DNA from: Alphaproteobacteria bacterium
GTDB lineage: Bacteria; Myxococcota_A; UBA796; UBA2385
Length of the DNA stretch: 48,725 nt
Direction of reading: 5' to 3'
Assembly: GCA_020632755.1 (NCBI GenBank)
Contig: JACKEY010000024.1
Span: forward strand, 1 to 48,725
Numbering within the stretch: position 1 is the stretch's first letter; every line of letters starts with the position of its first letter. The notes beneath the pieces are model-generated. The model was not told the origin of the DNA. It ran no database searches and worked only from the letters and a program-made list of their open reading frames with translations. Of this stretch, positions 15,936-23,465 are shown piece by piece. The position numbers were made by a program, and so were the translations under genes.

Positions 15936-17192
15936 TCAGCGGGCCTTCCTGCGACGGATCCACAGCCCCAGGGGCCCGGCCAGCCACAGCCCGGCCGCGC
16001 CGGCGCCTCCTCCTCCGCAGCAGCCCTCCTCCTCCTCGTGGCCGCTGCCGGCGCCTCCTCCCCCCGCTCCGCTGTCCCCGCTGTCGGCCGGCTGGTACAG
16101 GTCGATGCTGGCCTGCACGTCGGCCCACAGCGGCACGCAGCGCTCGCGCTGGGTGCTGCCGTCGCGGCAGGCGAGCGGTCCGGTCAGATCCGGCGGACGC
16201 AGCGCCGGCGTCCAGGCCCCGCCCGGGTCCACGTCGGCCAGCAGGATCCCGGTGTACTCGGCGAAGCTGGTCAGGCGGACGCCGTTGCCCGCGGGATCGG
16301 CATCGACCCCGATGCCCAGCGGCACGCCGCTGACCGGGGTGAAGGCGCGACCGTCGGTGCTGCGCCACAGCGCGCGGCTGCCCTCGACCAACCAGACGGC
16401 GCCGTCGTGAGACACCGCGCCGTCGACGATGTCGTTGGTGACCTGCATCAGCTCGGCCACCGATGCCCCCCCGTCGTCGGTGCGCCACAGGTGGTCGCCG
16501 GTGGTCGGACCGGCGACCAGCCAGGCCACCGCGGCGTCGTCGGGGGACAGGGTGGCGATCGTCAGCGTCACCTCGCCGGCCCCGCCTTCGGCGTCGGGGG
16601 CAGGGTGGTGGGACTCGGTCGGCGAGCCGTCGCCGGGCCCGTGGAGCACGACCAGGTCGTCCCCGTGCCCGGTCACCCAGACCACGCCGCCCAGGCCGAT
16701 GGCGACGTCGTCCAGGGTGGCGTCCGGCGACGCCCACTCCGACCAGGTGGCGCCGCCGTCGGTGGTGCGCAGCACCCGGTCCGCGGTGATCGCCACGACG
16801 TGCCCGGACCGCGCGGGGTCGACCGCCAGCGCGACGACGGCCTGTTCGGCCAGCCCCTCGACGGGCTGCCAGTCGCAGCCGTCCACGCTCGTGTACACGC
16901 TGCGCCCGACCAGACCGGCCTGGTCGGGGTCGGGCACGACCGCCCAGATGACGCCGTCCGGATCGCGGTCGTAGCGGGGCGTGATGCGAGCGTCGGCCGT
17001 GGTGATCGCCTCGTGGCAGATCCAGTCCCAGCGCGTCGGGTCGGCGGGGTCGTGGCCCTGCAGCAGGAGCCCGAAGTTGCCCTCGAACAGCGTGATCCCG
17101 TCGGCCCCGGCGTGCAGATCGACGCCGGCCAGGCTCGCCCCGGCATGACCGCGGGCGGGGGAGGGGAGGAGGGCCAGGAGGAGCGGGAGCAT
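15936..17192 (-). CDS. Exported BNR/sialidase-like repeat protein with MYXO-CTERM-like tail
   Basis: Predicted surface protein of unknown role. Seen: signal peptide (MLPLLLALLPSPARGHAG); a beta-propeller-like body with several BNR-style Asp-box relatives (YTSVDGCDW, RTTDGGATWSEW, WRTDDGGASV, WRSTDGRAF); a DSGDSGAGGGG linker; then a C-terminal sorting signal with paired Cys (EEGCCGGGG), a hydrophobic helix and RRRKAR. Known: a short Cys motif before a helix and Arg cluster is the pattern of MYXO-CTERM proteins, which are thought to be processed and surface-anchored. The ATG lies 12 nt after the stop of the NHL lipoprotein gene, so the two form an operon. 418 residues. Real sialidase activity is not implied. 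Confidence 0.75.
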   Translation of the reverse strand: MLPLLLALLPSPARGHAGASLAGVDLHAGADGITLFEGNFGLLLQGHDPADPTRWDWICHEAITTADARITPRYDRDPDGVIWAVVPDPDQAGLVGRSVYTSVDGCDWQPVEGLAEQAVVALAVDPARSGHVVAITADRVLRTTDGGATWSEWASPDATLDDVAIGLGGVVWVTGHGDDLVVLHGPGDGSPTESHHPAPDAEGGAGEVTLTIATLSPDDAAVAWLVAGPTTGDHLWRTDDGGASVAELMQVTNDIVDGAVSHDGAVWLVEGSRALWRSTDGRAFTPVSGVPLGIGVDADPAGNGVRLTSFAEYTGILLADVDPGGAWTPALRPPDLTGPLACRDGSTQRERCVPLWADVQASIDLYQPADSGDSGAGGGGAGSGHEEEEGCCGGGGAGAAGLWLAGPLGLWIRRRKAR

Positions 17193-17204
17193 GCGGGTCG
17201 AGGG

Positions 17205-18308
17205 CTACTCGGCCGGCTGCAGGCGGATGACCTCGTCGTACTCGGCGTCCACGAACCAGACGTCGTCTTCGCCCCGCACCTCGATGCCCATCAGGCCGCC
17301 GGCTTCGGTGTCCAGGCTGACCAGCTCGTTGCCGTCGAGGTCGAAGGCGTGGATGCGTCCGGTGGCGTGATCGCCGACGTAGAGCACGCCGTCGTGCAGG
17401 GCCAGGCCGCTGGGCTGCTGCATGCCGACGCTGTCGCCGTCGACCAGGGTCCACAGCTCGGCGCCGTCGACGAAGTAGTGGTCGGTGCCGGGTTCCTGGG
17501 CGCGGCGGTCGTCGCCGCGGGCGCCGGTGGTGGTGTCGAGCACGGCGACCCGGTTGTTGCCGGTGTCGGCGATGTACAGCAGGCCGGTGTCGCGGTCGAG
17601 CTCCAGGTGGCTCGGCACGTCCTCGACCCGGGCCAGGGCGCCCTGCACGTAGGTGCCGATCACGCCGTCGCTGTGGTCGTCGTAGCCGGGGCCGTGGTCG
17701 ACGGCGAAGTCGTTGCGCTCGATGGCGCCTTCCTTGCCGTCGAACACCCAGTAGACGTTGTCGTGATCCCAGGCGATCCCCATGCAGAGGGGCGTCTGGT
17801 GCAGCATGTCCAGGTGGCTGCCCAGGTCGGCGTAGAAGCCGAACAGGTCCGTCAGGTAGTCGACGGCTTCCGGGTTGGACTGGCCGTAGATGTCCATGTC
17901 GCTCGACCACAGGGTCGGACCCATGAAGTTGTTGCCCTGGTACTGGCCGTTGTAGGTGTTCGTGCTCTCCTGGCAGGTGCCGAAGGTGCCGGGCGCGCCG
18001 AAGGCGATCGACGACACCTCCTCCATGAAGTGCAGGGCGAAGGGGTCGACGATGTGCTCGGCTTGCTGGCCGGCGGTCCCGGCGTCCCAGTAGGTGACGG
18101 TGCTGTCGTCGGCGCGGTTGACGACCCACAGCTCGTCCTGGCCGTCCGGGTTGAAGCCCAGGTCCCGCGGGATGTTCAGGCCGTCGCCGCCCGTGCCGAT
18201 GACCGTGCGCGTGACGTTGTCCAGGTCTCCGCCGCCCAGCGCCGAGGGTCCATCGCCGGCTTCGTCGGGGGAACAGGCGAGCAGGGACAGGGCGATGATC
18301 ACGGTCAC
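17205..18308 (-). CDS. NHL-repeat-like lipoprotein
   Basis: Exported lipoprotein of unknown function. Seen: with the GTG at 18308 (AAGGAG 5 nt upstream) the N-terminus is a short lipoprotein signal, VIIALSLLACSPD, with lipidated C12. The mature part has NHL/SMP-30-type propeller strands, clearest in GLLYIADTGNNRVAVLD, HDGVLYVGDHATGRIHAFD and VRGEDDVWFVDAEYDEVIRL, each pairing a start-of-blade Asp/Gly turn with a hydrophobic strand. Only one Cys pair region (FGTCQESTN, PLCMGIAW) is otherwise notable. First gene of a two-gene operon with the BNR-like surface protein, which suggests they work together. It diverges from the ABC transporter genes across a 117-nt region with a palindrome. 367 residues. 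Confidence 0.75.
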   Translation of the reverse strand: MTVIIALSLLACSPDEAGDGPSALGGGDLDNVTRTVIGTGGDGLNIPRDLGFNPDGQDELWVVNRADDSTVTYWDAGTAGQQAEHIVDPFALHFMEEVSSIAFGAPGTFGTCQESTNTYNGQYQGNNFMGPTLWSSDMDIYGQSNPEAVDYLTDLFGFYADLGSHLDMLHQTPLCMGIAWDHDNVYWVFDGKEGAIERNDFAVDHGPGYDDHSDGVIGTYVQGALARVEDVPSHLELDRDTGLLYIADTGNNRVAVLDTTTGARGDDRRAQEPGTDHYFVDGAELWTLVDGDSVGMQQPSGLALHDGVLYVGDHATGRIHAFDLDGNELVSLDTEAGGLMGIEVRGEDDVWFVDAEYDEVIRLQPAE

Positions 18309-18357
18309 GAGGGCTCCTTGGACGATCTTGGACGACAAGGTGGCGGGTAGCCTCGCC

Positions 18358-18373
18358 ACTGGCAAGTGCCAGT
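18358..18373. promoter_or_regulatory. Operator-like palindrome in a divergent promoter region
   Basis: ACTGGCA-AG-TGCCAGT has 7-bp perfect arms. It lies between the divergent NHL lipoprotein and ABC transporter starts, about 50 nt from each, where a repressor could control both. The regulator is not identified. Confidence 0.35.
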
Positions 18374-18413
18374 CGTAGAGTCGGTGCAAAGGGCGCGCAG
18401 GCGGCGGGTGGGC

Positions 18414-18419
18414 TAGCCC
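18414..18419 (+). promoter_or_regulatory. Candidate -10 of a leaderless promoter (TAGCCC)
   Basis: The T of this TA-hexamer lies 12 nt before the GTG of the ABC ATPase gene, which has no Shine-Dalgarno. The last base is C, a poor fit to TANNNT, so the call rests mainly on the shared position. Confidence 0.25.
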
Positions 18420-18425
18420 TGGGGC

Positions 18426-19127
18426 GTGATCACCCTCTCCGACCTGCACAAGGCCTACCCGACGGCCGGCGGACCCCTGCCGGTGCTCAAGGGCATCGAT
18501 CTGCACATCGACGAAGGCGAGCTGGTCGCGATCATGGGCAGCTCGGGCTCGGGAAAGAGCACCCTGCTCAACGTGCTCGGCATCCTCGACGGCTACGACA
18601 CGGGCGCCTACGAGCTCGACGGGCAGCTGGTCCGCGCCTTGTCGGAGGCGGACGCCGCGCGGCTGCGCAGCCGGGCCATCGGCTTCGTCTTCCAGAGCTT
18701 CCACCTGCTGGCCCACAAGGACGCCACCGAGAACGTCGCCCTGCCGCTGTACTACCAGGGCATCGGGCGGGCCGAGCGCATGCGGCGGGCCCGGCAGATG
18801 CTGGTGGACGTCGGGCTGGCCGACCGCGCCGACCACATGCCCGGCCAGCTGTCCGGCGGACAGAAGCAGCGGGTCGCCATCGCGCGGGCGCTCGTCACCC
18901 AGCCGCGGCTCATCCTGGCGGACGAGCCCACCGGCGCGCTGGACAGCACCACCAGCGACGAGATCATGGCCCTGCTCCAGCGGGTCAACGACCAGGGCAT
19001 GACCGTGCTCATCGTGACCCACGAGCACGACATCGCCGCCCGCTGCCGCCGTGTGGTGCACCTCAAGGACGGTCGCATCGAGCGCGACGAGCGCCGCGAG
19101 CCCCAGGGCGCTGGAGCGGCTCCGTGA
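18426..19127 (+). CDS. ABC transporter ATP-binding protein (MacB/LolD type)
   Basis: Cytoplasmic ATPase that powers the two permeases encoded next. MacB/LolD-type systems move lipoproteins, peptides or antibiotics out of the inner membrane, not small nutrients inward. Seen: Walker A GSSGSGKST (38-46), the Q-loop (FVFQSFHLLAHKDA), signature LSGGQKQR, Walker B LILADEPTGALD and the H-loop VTHEHD. The LADEPTGALDS segment is typical of the MacB/LolD branch. 233 residues, full length. GTG start with no Shine-Dalgarno; a TA-hexamer 12 nt upstream suggests a leaderless message. Overlaps the first permease by GTGA. Confidence 0.93.
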   Translation: MITLSDLHKAYPTAGGPLPVLKGIDLHIDEGELVAIMGSSGSGKSTLLNVLGILDGYDTGAYELDGQLVRALSEADAARLRSRAIGFVFQSFHLLAHKDATENVALPLYYQGIGRAERMRRARQMLVDVGLADRADHMPGQLSGGQKQRVAIARALVTQPRLILADEPTGALDSTTSDEIMALLQRVNDQGMTVLIVTHEHDIAARCRRVVHLKDGRIERDERREPQGAGAAP

Positions 19128-20383
19128 CCGGCTGGCTCGATCGCCTGCGCGAGGTGGTCGAGAGCCACACCCGCCACCGGTTCCGCACGGCGGTGACCGC
19201 CGGCAGCGTGGCGTGGGGCATCTTCATGCTGGTGCTGCTGCTCGGCGCCGGCACCGGCCTCGAGAACAACATCCGCTGGCAGTTCCGCGACGACGCCATC
19301 AACAGCATCTGGATCTACCCGGGCATGACCAGCCAGCCGTGGGAGGGCCAGCCCGTCGGCCGCGTCGTGCAGTTCAGCAACGCCGACATCGAGCGCATCG
19401 TCGAGGTGGTCCCGGAGATCGACCACATCTCGGGGCGCTTCTACCTGCGGGGCGAGTTCACCATCACCGCCCAGACCCCCGCCGGCGGCACCCGCAGCGG
19501 CGCGTTCAGTGTGCGGTCCTGCCACCCGGGCCACCGCTACATCGAGCAGACGATGATGGTCGCCGGGCGCTACCTGAGCCCGCGAGACCTGGCCGCCGAG
19601 CGCAAGGTCATCGTGATCGGCCTGCGCGTGGCGGAGTTCCTGTTCCCGGGGCGCCCGCTGTCGGGGGTGCTCGGCGAGTGGGTCGACCTGGCGGGCATCC
19701 AGTACCGGGTGGTGGGCGTCTTCGAGGACGTCGGCGGCGAAGGCGAGATGCGCCAGGTCTACATCCCGATCACCACGGCCCAGGCGGCCTACGGCGGCGG
19801 CGACCAGGTGCACCAGGTGATGTTCACCGTCGGCGACGCGACGGTCGAAGAAGCCGCCGGCATCGCCGATCGCGTGCGCCGGGTCCTGGCCCGCAACCAC
19901 CACTTCGCCCCCGGCGACCTGCGCGCGGTGCGGGTGCGCAACAACCTGGAGAGCTTCCACGAGATCCAGCAGATCTTCGTCTGGCTGCGCATCTTCATCT
20001 GGTTGGTGGGGGTCGGCACGGTGGCGGCCGGCGTCGTGGGGGTCAGCAACATCATGCTGATCTCGGTGCGCGAGCGGACGGCCGAGCTGGGGCTGCGCAA
20101 GGCGATCGGCGCCACCCCCGGCCAGCTGGTCTCGATGGTCGTGCAGGAAGCCCTGCTGCTCACGGCCACCGCCGGCTACGCCGGGCTGGTCGGCGGGGTG
20201 GCCGTGCTGGAAGCCGTGCGGCGCCTGATGCCCGAGAACGAGTACATCCGCGACCCCCAGGTCGACATGCCCGCGGTCATCGGCGCGACCGTGCTGCTGG
20301 TCGTCGCCGGCACGCTGGCGGGCTGGTTCCCCGCCCGGCGCGCGGCCCGGGTGGCGCCCGTCGAAGCGCTGCGGAGCGAGTGA
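19124..20383 (+). CDS. ABC transporter permease, MacB/FtsX type (first copy)
   Basis: Inner-membrane permease with a large periplasmic domain. Seen: an N-terminal TM helix (GSVAWGIFMLVLLLGAG, about 28-44), a periplasmic MacB_PCD-like region (about 45-270), three C-terminal TM helices and the conserved FtsX-domain coupling motif VRERTAELGLRKAIGATPGQ, ending ARVAPVEALRSE. The C-terminal PVEALRSE is a hallmark of this family. 419 residues. GTG start overlapping the ATPase stop. Family members often work as a dimer; here two different permeases follow one ATPase, suggesting a heterodimer. Confidence 0.9.
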   Translation: MTGWLDRLREVVESHTRHRFRTAVTAGSVAWGIFMLVLLLGAGTGLENNIRWQFRDDAINSIWIYPGMTSQPWEGQPVGRVVQFSNADIERIVEVVPEIDHISGRFYLRGEFTITAQTPAGGTRSGAFSVRSCHPGHRYIEQTMMVAGRYLSPRDLAAERKVIVIGLRVAEFLFPGRPLSGVLGEWVDLAGIQYRVVGVFEDVGGEGEMRQVYIPITTAQAAYGGGDQVHQVMFTVGDATVEEAAGIADRVRRVLARNHHFAPGDLRAVRVRNNLESFHEIQQIFVWLRIFIWLVGVGTVAAGVVGVSNIMLISVRERTAELGLRKAIGATPGQLVSMVVQEALLLTATAGYAGLVGGVAVLEAVRRLMPENEYIRDPQVDMPAVIGATVLLVVAGTLAGWFPARRAARVAPVEALRSE

Positions 20384-21645
20384 TGGGCGACCTGTTCCAG
20401 GGCGAGCTGTGGGCCGAGGTGCTGGAGACCGTGCGGCGCAACCGGCTGCGCACGGCCCTGACCCTGCTCGGCGTGTTCTGGGGGATGCTGATGCTGGTGC
20501 TGATGTACGGCTTCGGCAACGGCCTGGAAGACGGCGTCGTGCGCTCGCTCGGCGACAACGCCACCAACGCCGTGTACCTGTGGGGGCGCCGCAGCACGCT
20601 GCCCTACCAGGGCAACCAGCCCGGCCGCAGCGTGGACTTCACCACCGATGACGTCGGCGCCCTGCGCAGCCGGGTCCCCGAGATCGAATACCTCTGCCCG
20701 CGCAACCAGCTGGGCGGCTACCGGTCCGGCAACGTGGTGCGGCACCGCGACAAGGTCGGCAGCTTCAACGTGATGGCCGACGTGCCCGAGTACCGCCACG
20801 TCTTCCCGATGCAGATCCCGCTCGGCCGGTTCATCAACCCCGAAGACATGACCGGAGCCCGCAAGGTCGCGGTGATCGGCGCCCAGGTCCGCGACGAGCT
20901 GTTCGGCCCCGGTGTGGATCCCGTCGGCGAGCACGTCGAGATCCAGGGCGTCTGGTTCCAGGTGGTCGGCATGTTCGACGCCCCCGGCAGCGGCGACGAC
21001 GCCGACCGGGCCGAGTCCACCGTGCACATCCCCTTCCGCACCTTCCAGCAGGCCTTCAACACCGGCGACGAGGTGTCCTGGTTCGCGCTGACGGCCACCG
21101 CCGGCGCCAACGGCGAGGAGGTCGAGGCCGCGGTCCGGAAGGTGCTGGCCGAGCGGCACGGGCTGCACCCCGACGACGAGCCGGCCATGGGCTCCTTCAA
21201 CGCCGAGGCCGAGTTCCGCCGGATCCGCAACACCTTCGCCGGCGTGCGGGCCTTCGTCTGGCTGGTCGGCGGCGCCACCCTGCTGACCGGGGTGTTCGGA
21301 GTCAGCAACATCCTGCTGGTCAGCATCCGCGAGCGCACCCCGGAGATCGGCCTGCGCCGCGCGGTCGGGGCCCGGCCCGGCCAGGTGGTGGTCCAGGTGA
21401 TGCTCGAAGCGCTGCTGCTGACGTCCCTGGCGGGCATGGCCGGGCTGGTGGTGGGGGTCGGCGCGCTGGCGCTCGCCGCGAGGCTGATCGGGCCGGACCG
21501 CGAGATGATGGGCCCGCCCGAGATCGACCTCTCGGTCGCGCTGGTGGCGACGCTCGTGATGGTCCTGGGCGGGCTGCTGGCCGGGGTGGTCCCGGCGCGG
21601 CGGGCGGCGGCGATCCGCCCGGTGGACGCGCTGCGGGGGGAGTAG
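20383..21645 (+). CDS. ABC transporter permease, MacB/FtsX type (second copy)
   Basis: Second MacB-like permease. Seen: N-terminal helix (LTLLGVFWGMLMLVLMYGFG), periplasmic domain, then FtsX-type C-terminal helices with ISIRERTPEIGLRRAVGAR-like coupling segment (SIRERTPEIGLRRAVGARP) and the final IRPVDALRGE. 420 residues. The ATG shares its A with the upstream TGA (TGATG), so translation is coupled. It is clearly a diverged paralogue of the preceding permease. The stop codon TAG is part of the TAGGCT element preceding the next gene. A membrane-fusion adaptor that could complete the system is encoded three genes further on. Confidence 0.9.
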   Translation: MGDLFQGELWAEVLETVRRNRLRTALTLLGVFWGMLMLVLMYGFGNGLEDGVVRSLGDNATNAVYLWGRRSTLPYQGNQPGRSVDFTTDDVGALRSRVPEIEYLCPRNQLGGYRSGNVVRHRDKVGSFNVMADVPEYRHVFPMQIPLGRFINPEDMTGARKVAVIGAQVRDELFGPGVDPVGEHVEIQGVWFQVVGMFDAPGSGDDADRAESTVHIPFRTFQQAFNTGDEVSWFALTATAGANGEEVEAAVRKVLAERHGLHPDDEPAMGSFNAEAEFRRIRNTFAGVRAFVWLVGGATLLTGVFGVSNILLVSIRERTPEIGLRRAVGARPGQVVVQVMLEALLLTSLAGMAGLVVGVGALALAARLIGPDREMMGPPEIDLSVALVATLVMVLGGLLAGVVPARRAAAIRPVDALRGE

Positions 21646-21648
21646 GCT
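21643..21648 (+). promoter_or_regulatory. Candidate -10 of a leaderless promoter (TAGGCT)
   Basis: TAGGCT fits TANNNT, overlaps the stop codon of the permease gene, and ends 6 nt before the ATG of the next gene, which lacks a good Shine-Dalgarno (GCGAG touches the start). Confidence 0.35.
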
Positions 21649-21654
21649 GGCGAG

Positions 21655-22416
21655 ATGCGCGCCTTGCTCCTCGCCCTGCTGCTCGCTGCTTCGCCCCCGG
21701 CCCACGCCGGGCTCGAGGGGCTGGTGAAGCTGGCGGCCCGAGCGGGGCGGTTCGCCCGGGTCGGAGAAGAAGCCAGCCTGGCGGCGAAGGCCGCTCGGAC
21801 GGGGCGCGCGCTGCGCGTCGGAGGCGCACTCTCCGGCGTGGCCGTGGCCGAGCGGGCGGCCCTCGGGCTGGCGGCGCTCCCCGACGACGTGGGGCGGGTC
21901 GCCGCTTTCGTCGCACGCGAAGGCGACGGGCTGACCGTGGTGCGCGCCGACGGCGCCTGGTCGTCGGTCGATGACCTCGGGGCGTTGGCGGACGACGCGC
22001 TGCTGCTCGATCCGACCGTGGCGGTCGAGCCTCGGTTGCTCGCCGGGGTCGAGGGGAAGGCGGTCTACCTGCTGGACGCCGAAGGCGCGGCCCACGCGGC
22101 CCGGCGCTCGGAGACGGGCGCGTGGGTGGTGGACGTGGTGGAGGAGGGGGCGAGCGTCGCGATCGACGTGGGCGACTTCGCGGCCGACCAGCTGGAGCTG
22201 TCGGAGGAGGCTGCTGTCGGGGGGGAACCGCCCTTGTGGCTCTACGGGATGGTCGGCGGCGCCGTCGTGCTGTTCGGCGCCTGGGAGTGGCGCCGGCAGA
22301 GCCGCAAGCTGGAGGCCGCGCTGGCGCGAGGGAGGAGCGTCAGCGGACCGGCGGGTGCTCGCCGGTCAGGTAGTTCGTCTGGTGCAAGGTCAGCCGACGG
22401 CCGAGGCGACGGCTGA
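21655..22416 (+). CDS. Exported single-pass membrane protein of unknown function
   Basis: Not recognised. Seen: signal peptide MRALLLALLLAASPPAHAG with an AHA|G cleavage site; an Ala/Arg-rich helical stretch (20-70); a small mixed domain with LLDPTVAVEPRLLAGVEGK; a C-terminal TM helix (about LWLYGMVGGAVVLFGAWEW, 196-214); and a basic Ser/Gly/Arg-rich tail. The last 25 codons overlap the 3' end of the convergent bicupin gene by 77 nt, and the low-complexity tail may be a product of that overlap. It follows the transporter genes closely but its TA-hexamer suggests its own promoter. 253 residues. Confidence 0.55.
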   Translation: MRALLLALLLAASPPAHAGLEGLVKLAARAGRFARVGEEASLAAKAARTGRALRVGGALSGVAVAERAALGLAALPDDVGRVAAFVAREGDGLTVVRADGAWSSVDDLGALADDALLLDPTVAVEPRLLAGVEGKAVYLLDAEGAAHAARRSETGAWVVDVVEEGASVAIDVGDFAADQLELSEEAAVGGEPPLWLYGMVGGAVVLFGAWEWRRQSRKLEAALARGRSVSGPAGARRSGSSSGARSADGRGDG

Positions 22417-23341
22417 ACAGCGCGTCCTGTTCGGGGAAGACGCACACGTCGGCCGGGTCGTCGGTGCCGATCACCAGCAGCTCACAGGGCTCGTCGACGG
22501 CCTGGAGCTGGTGGGCGACCCGGTCGCCGGGGTGCCAGAAGACCAGGTCGCCCGGCTGCAGGCGGCAGGTCTCGACGGTCCCGTCGCGCAGCTGGCGGAG
22601 GAGCGGACGGCCGGACCGAACCAGCAGCAGCTCTTCGTTGCGGGTGTGCCAGTGCAGCGGGCTGCTCCACGCGCCGACGTCGAGGCGGTCGTGGTTCACG
22701 AACACGGCGGTCGCGCCGGCGCTGCGGGACAGGGGCCGTCCCTGCTGGCCGGGGCCCAGGTCGCGCCACGGCACGGCGGCGGTGGCCGCGTGGGGCGGGC
22801 GCCGATCGTCCGGCAGGTGGTCCACTGCGCGCGCGGCAGCGGCAGCGCGGGCCGCGGCGACCGCGGGCTCGACCGGCTGGTCGACGGTGCCGATGCCCAC
22901 CTGGCGGACCAGGGTCTTGCCGCTGTCGGGGTACTCGCAGAGCTCGCCCAGGTGCCGTCCGTCGGACAGGGCCAGGTAGCGGAGCGGTCGGTCGCCTTCG
23001 TTGCGCGACTGGTGGGCGATGCCGGTGCGGGGCGGGTAGGCGACGAGCTCGCCCGGGTACAGGCGGTACCAGCGCTCGCGGTCGCTGCCGGGGTCGAGCT
23101 CGCGGACCGTCATGACGCCGTCGAGGACCACGAAGACCTCTTCTTCTTCGTGGTGGCTGTGCAGCGGGCAGGGCAGCTGGCCGGGCTCCAGCGTGCCGAT
23201 GCTGGCCCCCAGCGCCGTCAGGCCGCGCGGCTCGCTGAGGTCGAGGACGCGGCCGCCGTAGGGGGCCGGCACGTCCCAGGTCGAGGGCGCGTGGTCGGCT
23301 TCGGTGGGGCGCAGCACGTTGGGGGGGAGCGATGCGGACAC
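22340..23341 (-). CDS. Two-cupin-domain protein
   Basis: Bicupin, likely metal-binding. Seen: cupin 1 (about 45-130) with the canonical HSHHEEEEVFVVLDG (His-x-His-x5-Glu arrangement) and PGELVAYPPRTGIAHQ, whose last His is the fourth ligand; cupin 2 (about 205-300) with LHWHTRNEELLLVRSG and PGDLVFWHPGDRVAHQL, again with two His, one Glu and a final His. Known: such pairs include dioxygenases, isomerases and sugar- or germin-like binding proteins, so no substrate is named. GTG start with GGAGG 6 nt upstream. It diverges from the SF2 helicase gene over a region holding a perfect 19-bp palindrome. TACGGT 27 nt upstream is a plausible -10. 333 residues. Confidence 0.85.
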   Translation of the reverse strand: MSASLPPNVLRPTEADHAPSTWDVPAPYGGRVLDLSEPRGLTALGASIGTLEPGQLPCPLHSHHEEEEVFVVLDGVMTVRELDPGSDRERWYRLYPGELVAYPPRTGIAHQSRNEGDRPLRYLALSDGRHLGELCEYPDSGKTLVRQVGIGTVDQPVEPAVAAARAAAAARAVDHLPDDRRPPHAATAAVPWRDLGPGQQGRPLSRSAGATAVFVNHDRLDVGAWSSPLHWHTRNEELLLVRSGRPLLRQLRDGTVETCRLQPGDLVFWHPGDRVAHQLQAVDEPCELLVIGTDDPADVCVFPEQDALFSRRLGRRLTLHQTNYLTGEHPPVR

Positions 23342-23404
23342 GGGGACCTCCGGTCGCGGGACCGTAGCGTCCGGGGGGCCCCCGTGGGCCCGTCGCGGGC
23401 GAAC

Positions 23405-23423
23405 CCGGACAGATCCTGTCCGG
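23405..23423. promoter_or_regulatory. Perfect 19-bp palindrome in the bicupin/helicase divergent region
   Basis: CCGGACAG-ATC-CTGTCCGG has 8-bp perfect arms and a 3-nt centre. It lies 63 nt from the bicupin GTG and 42 nt from the helicase GTG, so a dimeric repressor here could shut both promoters. No regulator gene adjoins it. Confidence 0.5.
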
Positions 23424-23453
23424 TCGCAACATCGCCTCCCCGGCGACCCGCAT

Positions 23454-23459
23454 TAGCTG
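23454..23459 (+). promoter_or_regulatory. Candidate leaderless -10 (TAGCTG)
   Basis: A TA-hexamer starting 12 nt before the helicase GTG, the same offset as at five other genes. The last base is G, so the match to TANNNT is incomplete; TTAGCT one base earlier fits better but changes the spacing to 7. Confidence 0.25.
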
Positions 23460-23465
23460 GACGGC

